Assembly (NCBI RefSeq): GCF_010389155.1
Contig: NC_057764.1
Span: 3,844,001 to 3,908,000, forward strand
DNA length: 64,000 nt
Direction: 5' to 3'
Origin: Erigeron canadensis
Lineage: Eukaryota > Streptophyta > Magnoliopsida > Asterales > Asteraceae
The notes beneath the pieces are model-generated. The model had not been told where the DNA came from. It searched no databases and worked only from the letters and a program-made list of their open reading frames with translations. How positions within the stretch are numbered: the stretch's first letter is position 1; every line of letters begins with the position of its first letter. Below are positions 1 to 9,518 of this stretch, one piece after another. The translations under genes and the position numbers were made by a program.

Positions 1-388
1 TTTAAATTTTTCGGACTTAAAGCAATTGCGTTACTAGTACTATAAGACGACCTCGATCAATATTACAGACCTCTCGTAGTTTCACGCAATGTTTTTAATT
101 TTTTTGCGTTGCTGGTTCATATCATTTTTCGAAATCCACTTATTCTGGATTTCTTTCACAATTCCTCTTACACATTTGTTACACTTGAACCTCTAATGGT
201 TTTTGCACATTTTTGATTTTATTCATTAAATATTAAACATGTACAGCCGGCTAATGAAGTTGATACAATCAAATCATATTCTGAACACAGATCACACCCA
301 ACTGAAAACTTACAAAGCACATGACAAATGGATGATTTGTAGTATTGTCCTTGTATTCTAACCATCTTCCAAATTCAAGAGAGATTGT
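1..388. other. AT-rich intergenic DNA
   Basis: No ORF, repeat or RNA gene could be recognised here. The stretch 560-824 on the far side of the SINE is similarly featureless. Confidence 0.5.
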
Positions 389-407
389 CAAAGGGTCTTA
401 ACTATAT

Positions 408-541
408 TTTTATGTAACTGGTTAGCTGTCAGTTTTCCCCAAGTTTGTAAATCAATGTCAATACCCGGGTTTGAACCCGGGACATCTAGAGAGGCAAGCG
501 TCGTATCTCTTCCTTGGACCACTTGACCAACAACTCATCGG
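408..541 (-). mobile_element. tRNA-derived SINE with target-site duplication
   Basis: Read on the minus strand, the unit opens with a tRNA-like head: a box-A-like TGGTCAAGTGG, then about 50 bases later a box-B-like GGGTTCAAACC inside a perfect CCCGGGTT/AACCCGGG-type arm (about 465-482). Downstream it ends in an A-rich tail near 408-415. Near-identical 18-19-base direct repeats flank it, CAAAGGGTCTTAACTATAT at 389-407 and the same sequence less one T at 542-559, as expected for LINE-mediated insertion. These points mark a SINE rather than a working tRNA gene, since no full cloverleaf forms. SINE family not identified. Confidence 0.75.
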
Positions 542-827
542 CAAAGGGTCTAACTATATACTTAGTTCTTTCTAAGCATATGCATCTTTTTTAGCTTGAT
601 GTAACTAGTGAAGGCTAGAATCCGATAGCTTGTTGTTTATATATCCCTTTGGTTCTGAAAAGCTTAATAAATAAAGCCTTTCTTTTTGTTTTCTTTCTTG
701 ACGTTTCCTAAGTTTATGCTAATTGTCATCTACAATACTTGTTGAAACCAGATTTGACATTATTTAAGTAACAATTCAGTGTTTGAAAACAGCACTTAAA
801 CAAGAAAACTTCTTGGTCGGTAGTTAA

Positions 828-1141
828 GGGTGGACGGAGTGGGGAGGGGAGGGGGCCGGTACCAGATAGGTATCTGCTGGCACACCGCTCCCACCCCCCG
901 GTACCTATAGGGTGGGGAGCGAATTGGGTACCACAGTGCCGGTTGTGGTGCCTATCCTTTTTTGTCTTTTTCTTCCCTTTTTTTTTTGTCTTTTCTTCTT
1001 TATTAAATTCTTAAATAAATAGAAAATGGTGGGGAGGGGAGGGGAGAGGTGGGGAGACATTCCTAGCATTAGGCAGCGAGCGGGGAGGAGAAGCAAAACC
1101 GGGGAGGGGAGGGGAGGGGTGGTAAGGCCCTCCGTCCACCC
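828..1141. mobile_element. Tourist/PIF-Harbinger-like MITE rich in G-runs
   Basis: The 314-base unit has terminal inverted repeats GGGTGGACGGAG and CTCCGTCCACCC, and TAA lies directly outside both ends (825-827, 1142-1144). A 3-base TAA duplication is the PIF/Harbinger signature. No transposase is present, so it is non-autonomous. Both subterminal parts carry runs of GGGGA repeats (840-853, 1030-1050, 1098-1120), giving several potential G-quadruplexes, and a pyrimidine-rich stretch lies between (955-1010). The 63-codon ORF inside is incidental. Confidence 0.65.
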
Positions 1142-1144
1142 TAA

Positions 1145-1488
1145 TATCAGATCATAACACTTATGTCTACTGTGAGGCTTATGCTTTTTGGTGATGGAAA
1201 ACCACGCAAACCTCGTGATTTAAGGAACGGATGAGAGAATACAATGAAACATCAAAGTCATTTGGATACATTTGATTCAATGAGTTAGGGTTTAGAATAT
1301 GTCCTGCAGCAAAATAAACATCAAAATACAAAAAGTGCCACAAGCACCAAAGTATGATTCCAGAAGAACTTCAGAACCACCATACAAGACCTAACCCACA
1401 CAAAACTAAAAAAAAAAAAAAAAAAAACAGAACAAAAAAGTTCAAACTCAGCTAGTCAGCTTCAAGTTATTTATAAACAAACCACCAT
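1145..1488. other. 3' flank of the eEF1A pseudogene
   Basis: There is no coding sequence. The stretch holds a run of about 20 A residues near 1408-1428 and presumably includes the former 3' untranslated region of the minus-strand eEF1A copy. I see no clear polyadenylation signal. Confidence 0.4.
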
Positions 1489-2879
1489 TCATCCAGTTGG
1501 ATCCTTCTTATCAACGCTTTTGATCACGCCCACACCAACAGTCTGATTCATGTCCCTCACAACAAACCGGCCCAATGGAGGATACTTAGAGAAAGTCTCA
1601 ACCACCATCGGTTTTGTTGGAACCATCCTCACCATTCCAGCGTCACCAGCTCTCAAGAACTCAGGTTTCTTCTCCAGCACCTTATAAGAGTTCCGGTCAA
1701 TTTTGCTCAAGATCTCAGCAAACTTAACAGTATTATGACATGTATGGCAATGAAGCACTGGTGCATACCCGTTTCTAATTTCACCACGGTGGTTCATGAT
1801 GATGACGTGAGAAGTAAAACCAGCAGCCACCTTTGCAGGGTCATCTTTAGCATTTGAAGCAACGTACCCACGTTTAAGATCCTTCACAGCAACATGCTCA
1901 ACATTGAAACCAACATTGTCTCCTGGCAATGCCTCAAGTTGTGCTTCGTGGTGCATCTCTAAAGATTTGACTTCAGTTGTCAAACCACATGGGCCAAAAG
2001 TGACCATCATACCTGGTTTGATCAGACCAGTTACAACACGTCCCACTGGTACGGTTCCAATCCCACCAATATGGTAGACATCATGAAGTGGAAGGCGGAG
2101 AGGCTTGTCAGATGGTCTTCTGGGCTCATTGATCTGGTCAAGGGCTTCAAGCAGAGTTGGCCCTTTGTACCAGTCTAGGTTAGCCGACCTCTCAGTTATG
2201 TTATCGCCCTCAAAACCAGAAATTGGTACAAATGGGATTTTCTCAGGCTTGTATCCAACTTTCTCGAGGAAGGATGCCAATTTTTCAACAATTTCGTCAA
2301 ACCTGGATTTTGTAGTAGCATCCATCTGCAAAACAATAAATAATTAAGCTAGTTAACATCTTAGAAATAAGCTAAAATTACCTTCAATTGCATAAAAGAA
2401 AAAAAGAAAACAAGTACCTTGTTGCAGCAGCAAATCATTTGCTTGACACCAAGTAGAAATGCAAGCAAAGCGTGTTTGAAAGTCTGTCCATCTTGAGATA
2501 TTCCATTTTCAAAATTACCATGGGTCGAGTCAACGATTAGAACGGCACAGTCAGCCTGGGAGGTTCCAGTGATCATGTTCTTGATAAAGTCACGGTGTCC
2601 AGGAGCATCAATGACAGTGCAGTAATAGCGGGTCGTCTCAAATTTCCACAATGTAATGTCAATAGTCTTGCCACGTTCTCGCTCTGCCTTGAGCTTGTCC
2701 AACACCCAAGCATACTTGAATGAACGTTTATTCATCTTAGCAGCCTATTGCTCAAACATTTCAATCACACTTTTGTCAATTCCACCTAGCTTGTAGGTCA
2801 AATGACCCGTGGTGGTTGACTTCCCAGAATCAACATGACCAATGACCACAACGTTGATATGAGCCTTTTCTTTACCCAT
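1489..2879 (-). pseudogene. eEF1A: Translation elongation factor eEF1A, nonsense-mutated gene copy
   Basis: eEF1A is the GTPase that brings aminoacyl-tRNA to the ribosome. Exon 1 (2879-2418, 154 codons) starts MGKEK and has the P-loop GHVDSGKST and the DAPGHRDF motif. A 92-base GT-AG intron (2417-2326) splits the NK|MD motif. As I recall the plant family, this is its usual coding-intron site. Exon 2 (2325-1489, 278 codons) covers the rest of the G domain and domains 2-3. Two defects are clear. Codon 45 is TAG (2745-2747), where the family has Glu in FEKEAAEMNKR. A TGA after KKDPTG removes the last ~11 residues, including the lysine-rich tail. About four residues are also missing after MDATT, and many conserved sites differ (GKTID for GITID). 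Because the intron is kept, this arose by DNA duplication, not retroposition. Expression could only give a 44-residue peptide unless TAG is read through. Confidence 0.85.
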
Positions 2880-4110
2880 GACTAATAAGCTGGCTGGATC
2901 AAAATTCAATGTCAAATAAACATAGTTACAAAGTATAATACAAGAAAAAAACCAGCATAAATGCATATAACAAAAATTTACACTATTAACAGGGACGAAA
3001 ACAGAAAAAAACCAACACTCAAACATGAAATTCAGTTATAACAAAATTAATCGCTGCATAACAGTTAAATCTTCTGAAATCATCATGTAATAGGGAATTC
3101 CAATAAAAACTTTTAAACTTTAAAACGGACAAAAACCGAGCGAAAAATGCTTCTATAAGGTTGAAAAGTGAAAAGTAATTATCCAGAAACGTATATGATA
3201 CTCCATAAATATGACATCACCATATATACATACGGTAATTAGTTGAAACAATAAACAATCATTAAATTATAAACAACAGCGTAACTGTAATGCGAACCCT
3301 AAAAAATGTTTTAGTAAAAACTACTCTGTATGTTAGATTCTTATAAGAATTTAAGTTATTAAGTGGTCAAAAATTTCTTAAAAGTCTCTAAAATTGTCAA
3401 AACTTAGTCGATAACATAATCAAAGCATAGTGAACATAACAAATTTGAACTAGATAAATAATGCTAAGGTATAACTTATCAAAAACATCTTACACGCACA
3501 AAAACACACATTATATCAACACATCAGCTTAAGTTTCTAACAAATAAAATAAAATAAAATATAATCATACACAAAGATTGAAAAACACATTATATAAATG
3601 GGGAAGGGAATATGAGGCTGTTAGGCACCTAAGTTGGGTGAAAATCTCTCACATACCTTTTTTTAAACCATAAAAATCATGGGGCCAATCATTTATTCAA
3701 AATATTAAAATATTGAGATGTGAGAAGGGGTTTTCGCCAAGTTGTGTGTATAACAACCCCGTACTCACTTTTCTCTATATAAAAAGATAAAAAAAAAGGA
3801 GCAAATTCAAACAATATGTAGGATGCAACTCTTTATATTTATTAATTTATATAAATATTCATGTTCTATATAAAACATATTTCCCTTTTGAAAATATATA
3901 AGCTTAGAATACGAGAAGTACCCCTTTTGAAAACATTGAACATATACACACATACGAAACAAACAACAATGTAAGCAGATGTAACATAGTAACAACGAAG
4001 AGTAATAATATATGTAGATATATAGAAAGAAAGTAGTATATACCTTAATTGGGTTTGTTGTTTACAAACAAAGAAGAAGAAAAAAAGCAGCTTAGGCTAT
4101 ATGGAGCAAG
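2880..4110 (-). other. Probable leader region of the eEF1A copy: 5'UTR exon and long 5'UTR intron
   Basis: Plant eEF1A genes typically carry a 5'UTR intron. Read on the minus strand, a pyrimidine-rich leader-like stretch at about 4100-4044 (TTTTTTTCTTCTTCTTTG) ends in AATTAAG|GTATATAC, a plausible donor at 4043. An acceptor is expected shortly above the ATG at 2879, but I cannot place it. CCATATAGCC near 4095-4104 is a weak TATA candidate. The intron would be about 1.1 kb and contains the MITE at 3599-3775. Exon limits are inferred. Confidence 0.4.
3599..3775. mobile_element. MITE family A, copy 1 (inside the eEF1A leader intron)
   Basis: Inverted ends of the type GGGGAAGGGAATATGAGGCTG lead into GTTAGGCACCTAAGTTGGGTG. 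The right half mirrors this with GCCAAGTTGTGTGTATAAC and CCCGTACTCAC. TATATAAA flanks both sides (3591-3598, 3776-3783). No ORF. The same core, including ATAAAAATCATGGGG and TATTAAAATATT, recurs at 9255, 49571, 58698, 59272 and 63021. Confidence 0.7.
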
Positions 4111-4156
4111 GCGTTTTTTTTCACTTTTTTGGCTTGAAAACGCCCCGAGCGTCTTG

Positions 4157-4176
4157 GAGAGAGAGAGAGAGAGAGA
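4157..4176. repeat. GA microsatellite
   Basis: About ten GA units just upstream of the putative eEF1A leader. On the minus strand this is a CT-rich tract, common near plant transcription starts. Confidence 0.85.
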
Positions 4177-4179
4177 AAG

Positions 4180-5950
4180 GAGAGATGGCGTGAAGAAATG
4201 GACGCCTCTTTCTTCTTTACTTTTTATGGACCCCATCTCTGAAACGAGTAAAAGCTGCACGCACATTTCAGTTGGAATTGAAATCATCACAGGTCCCGCC
4301 ACTAAACTTGTAAGAATTAATTGTCTAGGCCACTCATATGTGGACATTTGGCATGTCCATGTAACATTATCATTTTTTGTTCTTGTTTTGAGTGACTGGG
4401 GTGGACCCCAACTGTCACTTTTTCGATTTTTTCCCCTTTTTAATTATTTTATTTAGTTAGTAGTATATAAATAATTAAATTGTAGGTCCCTATGAGAAAC
4501 CTTAAAAGCCTTGCTCCGGTTAGTCTTATAAAAAAAATGTGTGAGAGAATAAGGAAAAAAAATAAAACCCTTGATACATGGATATAGATACATGTATGTA
4601 TGTATGTCTATGTGTCTATATGTATATGTCATGACAAAGTTTCTATAGAGAGAGAAAGATGTAGCAGAAATGAAACTGGAAAATTTACAGTGTAGTGCAG
4701 TATGATATGAGCATGAAACTATAATATCGTGTTCTTGTGACTAATGACACCTCGACACGTATCTTCCTTTTGCTTACTTTTTGATATTATTGTCTTCTTC
4801 TTACATTCTTCTTGTTTTTTTTTTTTTGAACGACTATTTTTCTCCTTGTACCTGTTTTTTCAAATGTTTTGGGATAGTGCGTGATACCCCAAACATATTT
4901 TAGATGAGTGATGTGTCGATCTATTGACAACATTTTTTTTGGTATTTTATTTGCTAAAATAATCATACTAGGGTTGAAAGAAACTTTGATACTGTATAGA
5001 TAATTTGATGGAAAATAAACGAGAAAGGAGAGAAGTTTTTCTTTCACATTTTAAAAAATTTTAAGTTCTTCACTCATTTTTTTTCAACCCTATAATTTTT
5101 TTTTTTAAATGAATGTTATGATTTTTTCTCTCGTCTCATTTTCTTTCCACCTTTTAAGTAAAGTAAACAATAAACAATGCATACTATTGACGTGGTTAAT
5201 GAAATAATGGACTTGAAATGATATACACGAGTTTAATAATTATGTCATGTAATAAGTACTACTACTCGTAATACCTATAGGGCAATGTTGGGATTTCATT
5301 TTGGTTGTTTATTAGTCTGATGTTCAACACTTAATTAGGTCGGGGGACACATTACCTGTTCGGTGGATTTATTTTTGATTGACGTGGGTCTATAAGAGGT
5401 ACAATAACTTACTTTTGTCAGAAAAGAGACAATCTAACGTCGGATTTCATAAAGAACTATTTTGGTGAACATGTTGAATTCTCATATGTTGATTGTTGAG
5501 ACTACTTGAAGAGTTTGGGTTAATGTCGGTTATGTTTGCTATATTTTAAATGTAGAATATATATGAGATTGAAACTAGATTTGCTATGTTATCGTGTGGT
5601 TGATTGTTTATCCCATTTAATGTCGGTTTAACCCTTTTAGTGGTCTTAAGTCGGACTAGTTATGAGGGTTTTTTTAGAAGTAACTAGCAAAAAACACTTG
5701 TCCGGGCTTTGGATGATGTCCAACATTAATTATGAGGGTTATAGAACTTACTTCGATCTTTGTAACTTTTGTAAATTGTTTTAATAAATAAAATAAGAGT
5801 TGTAACTAATAACATAAACAAAATTGATTATAACATGTAAATCACACATATAAAAGAAATTTAAACTTCACATGTAATTTTTAATGTAACTCTTTATTAA
5901 AAAATATCTATATAAAGAATCACAGGATTGTTGCGCAACAACATAACTTA
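4180..5950. other. Intergenic AT-rich DNA
   Basis: No gene recognised. A short TATG-rich patch (4585-4625) and homopolymer T runs are the only structure. The minus-strand 86-codon ORF at 4787-5047 is low-complexity and not protein-like. Confidence 0.5.
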
Positions 5951-5955
5951 CAAAT

Positions 5956-7473
5956 TGATGTGGCCAATATTATACCATTTCCCACATGACTTTAGTACCG
6001 TTTATTCATATTTTTTATAGTTTTATATCCAACTTTTGATCCTTTGAGGTAGTGTTGAGTATTTTCATGTTGGAAAATGATTATATGGATAAATTGGTTG
6101 ATTTCGACGATCCATGGAAGAAACGAGAAAAAGGTTCGGTTGGAATCAAGTGAAAGACAAAGAAAACGAAATCTGGGGCTTGTAAAGCCCGTTACCTCTG
6201 TCACACCCGTTACATGTGTCTCCACTGTAATGGGTTGCATAACTGCCGTGAGGATTTCTGAAGCATGTAACGCCCGTTACATATGTAACGGCCGTTAAGG
6301 ACGATTTCTGCAATTAATGTTAAATCAAGTAATTAGGACACGTAACCGTAGCGTTACACAGGCGTTTCATATATATACCTGATTAGGGTTCAGTTTAATG
6401 GACGAATTTTGATAGGATTTTTCATAGTTTTCTCATAGCTTCTATTGATTAAGGATAAACAAGCTGTTAGGGTTTTCAACTTTGAAGCTTTGGATTACAA
6501 TAATTGTTGCTACCGGATTCTTTACAAATTATCGATATAATATGATTTCTTTTATATTTGTTTGTTCTTGTCTTTTAAATATGAAAGGCTAAATCTCTTT
6601 GCACCCGCTTGGGTAGTGAGCATGTCATATGGTCGATTTAATGTTACTTGCAATTGGTGAACAAGATTTTTAGGTTTAATCAAAGATCCGCATTTATTTG
6701 AGTTTAAATATTGTTTTTCTCTTTTATATTTATTGATTGATAATTGTAATTAAAAGTTCGGGAGAATTCTATGTCATTCTCAATTGATTTATGAAACGGT
6801 TAATCGATCTTTAATTAACTTAAAGTCGTTGGAGTTCGGGAGAAACTAGCGATACGGATTTTAAACAAATAAATTCATTTTGAGTGTGTGAATGCTTATA
6901 ATAGAGGGATCTGATTAGACGAATAAGCAGTTCGGGAAAAAGCTTTTAAAGATTAAATCATAAAATTAACTTAGCTTCTTAATGCTTAATTGTTTTAAGT
7001 AGAAATTATTTGCAGGAGCAATAATTATACTTCGAGTAGTTAAAGTTTCAAGTATAACAGGAGTTCATCTTGACTACCTTTTAAGTCGTTTAATAAATGC
7101 AAGTAATGTTTAGACCCGATGATTAGCATGTGAGCTGATCCAAATAAGTGTCCTTTTAATTATTACTGTCATAAAATCATTTTCACTATCGTTTGAGGAA
7201 GATCCCTGCCCCGGTCATACCGGATTTCTTTTCGATTAATCTTTCGAGATTACTAATTATTACTAAATTTTGCAAAGTGGCAATTCGGCCACAAAACCCC
7301 CCTCTTTTCCGAGTTACTTTATTTCAACAATTACTTACAAAGTCCTTGTGTTCGACCTCGGTTTACCAAGTCAACTATATTGCATACAATCGGGTATACT
7401 GCCTGCAAGTGTGTAGTAGACAATAGGTAGGTATTTCGTGATTATAAATTTTAAAACTCGAAATTACACATCA
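5956..7473 (+). mobile_element. Complete solo LTR, Ty3/Gypsy type
   Basis: A 1,518-base unit begins TGATGTG and ends CACATCA, a perfect 7-base terminal inverted repeat with TG...CA ends. The 5-base sequence CAAAT stands directly outside both ends (5951-5955, 7474-7478), the target duplication expected of an LTR element. A TATA-like TATATATA lies near 6370. The final ~150 bases (GTGTTCGACCTCGGTTTACC, ACTGCCTGCAAGTGTG) resemble the 3' part of plant Tat/Athila-type LTRs as I remember them. No gag, pol, PBS or second LTR is present, so internal sequence was probably lost by LTR-LTR recombination. Orientation follows that 3'-end resemblance. Confidence 0.75.
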
Positions 7474-7478
7474 CAAAT

Positions 7479-8160
7479 ATCTACATAACTTAGTTAAATG
7501 ACAAATTACAACCAATAAGTTTCCACTCTAAAGAATCAACCAAAGTTGATCTCATCCAGTATGAGGTGTGTATATGAACAATGAAACTTGTGTAAAGTTA
7601 ATTTACCATATTGTGTCTTATTCAATACACTGCTTCCATTGTTGTTCAATTATAACACGTATTGATCTTCTATTGGCTTTTTAGATGAAATATTTGATCG
7701 TGACATTCTGGTATGAGTGGTCCCCATTGTATCATCACGTTTATTCCTCAAACCTATAAGAGTATGGACATACATAAATATGACAAAACCACCATTCTTT
7801 AATACTATGATTATGCATAGTCACATCAGTCATTGTTATTTTTTTCCAATCCAAGGTCAACAGTTGTAATGACCCATGGTCAATATCTCGTTGTCTAGGT
7901 TCTGTGTAAAGATTCACCATTATATGGTGAGATTTCCCTAATATGTTCCAAAAAAATAATAATATATTTATATCGTAATCCTATTGGTATATATAGGTAG
8001 TTGATAAAAATCTGCGGTAAAAAAAAATTAAAATAAAATATGCAAAATGGGTAGGGATTCTCTCAATTTATCCCTATATTGGAGGATAAAATTAAAGATT
8101 ATTAATAATTGAAGTTTGATTTTTTGGGAAATTATCTAACCTTTATTTAAAGGGATCAGT
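7479..8160. other. Intergenic DNA upstream of the SR gene
   Basis: No ORF or transposon end recognised. The stretch is AT-rich with unremarkable composition. Confidence 0.4.
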
Positions 8161-8163
8161 TTA

Positions 8164-8665
8164 GGGCTGTCAATCTCGACCTAACCCGAAAAAAAATCAG
8201 GTTAGGATTGTGAAATCTCGACCCATTAACCCGTCAACCCACTAACCTGATTTTTTTCCGGTTGGGTTTGGGTTGACCTATTGGGTTAACAGGTCGACCC
8301 GTCAACTTGAAAAGAATTTAACTTTATATAAATTTTTAATAGGTCAACCCATCAACCTATTTGACTTGCCAACTAATGACCTATTTGACCTGAAATTTAC
8401 CCACCAACCCACAACCCATATGACCTAATTAACCTGATATCAACCCGTTAACCCGCCAATCCACCAACCCATTTGACCCGTTAAAACGAAACTCGACTCG
8501 TCAACCCGCCAACTCGATTTTCTTCAGGTTGGTAGGTTGGGTTCGGGTTGACAGATCATGGGTCAGGTTTAAAATTTCTGACCTGAAATTTTTAATGGGT
8601 TTGGTTAGAGTCAAAGATTTTCGATCCGCCAACATGCGAGCCTGAACCCGTCAACCCGAACCCAA
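8164..8665. repeat. Degenerate AACCC/GGTTGAC low-complexity tract
   Basis: About 500 bases made of variants of CAACCCGTCAACCCG and GGTTGGGTTCGGGTTGAC in both orientations, opening with TTAGGGCTGTCAA. Such tracts are seen inside plant hAT-type non-autonomous elements, but I cannot find a matching right terminus or target duplication. It lies about 150 bases from the first SR untranslated exon. Confidence 0.5.
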
Positions 8666-8892
8666 TGAAAGCCGATCACTATTCTCTACTCATGCAAAAT
8701 TCATGGAGCATTAAGCTAATTTTGTGGGCCATTAATGCATATTGTTCAAATTACGAGTACTAGTTTATAAAATAACAGAAATACTAAAAATTCGTTATTT
8801 TATATCTCTATGTATCTGTATCCATATTTATATAGAACCTTCGCGAGTCGCTGTGTTGTTCGACTGTTATCCCTCTCCTAATTATTCTTCAG

Positions 8893-9496
8893 GTGATGAT
8901 CATTTTTTTCTTATTGTTTCTTATTATACGTATGTATATGTATAAAATCCTGTTTATATTTATTTAATTTATTCACCTAGTTGATTTTCATCATTTTAAT
9001 TGCACGATAATCATTAAATTAGGGCTTTTGTAATAGTTAATTAGCATCTTACGAATTGTTATTTTTTCATGATTTTAATCTTTGTTCTTTAATAAATCTT
9101 TGAAATTCTGTGATCAAAGTTAGGGTGTTGTTATATATTATTTTTTATTGTATGCTTATGTCTGGATTGGGTACAGTTCTTTTATATAAGTATATATATA
9201 ACAATTATCATATGCTTATGTCGGGATTGTTGTTTTATATATATATATATATATGGGGGAAGAGAATATGAGGCTGTTAGGCACCCAAATTGGGTGAAAA
9301 CCCTCACATACCTTTTTTTAGAAGGTAAAAATCATGGGGGACATGTATTAATTTAAAATATTAAAATATTAGTATGTGAGGGGTTTTTCATCCAACTTGG
9401 GTGCATAACAGCCTCATACTCATTTTTCCCTATATATATATATATTAGCAGTTGTTGTGTGGGTGGATGTTTAACATGAGCTCTTATTGTATTGTA
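8893..9496 (+). other. Putative 5'UTR intron of the SR gene
   Basis: ATTCTTCAG|GTGATGATC (donor at 8893) and TATTGTAG|CATTC (acceptor ending 9496) would join an upstream untranslated exon to the exon holding the start codon at 9519. The intron is T-rich and includes MITE family A copy 2. It is inferred from splice signals only. Confidence 0.45.
9255..9430. mobile_element. MITE family A, copy 2 (inside the SR leader intron)
   Basis: GGGGAAGAGAATATGAGGCTG and GTTAGGCACCCAAATTGGGTG at the left match, in inverted form, CACTTGGGTGCATAACAGCC-like sequence and CTCATACTCATTTTTCCC at the right. It is inserted in an (AT)n tract, so the target duplication cannot be delimited. It is the closest relative of copy 1 at 3599. 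Confidence 0.75.
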
Positions 9497-9518
9497 GCAT
9501 TCAATCGATACAGAAAGC

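Noticed and set aside
465..541. tRNA gene on the minus strand
   Set aside because: The box A and B motifs and TpsiC arm are present, but no acceptor stem or anticodon arm closes, and flanking target duplications show it is a SINE.
4049..4456. 135-codon plus-strand ORF
   Set aside because: It spans the putative eEF1A promoter, leader and GA repeat. Its composition (RERERERR) comes from the microsatellite.
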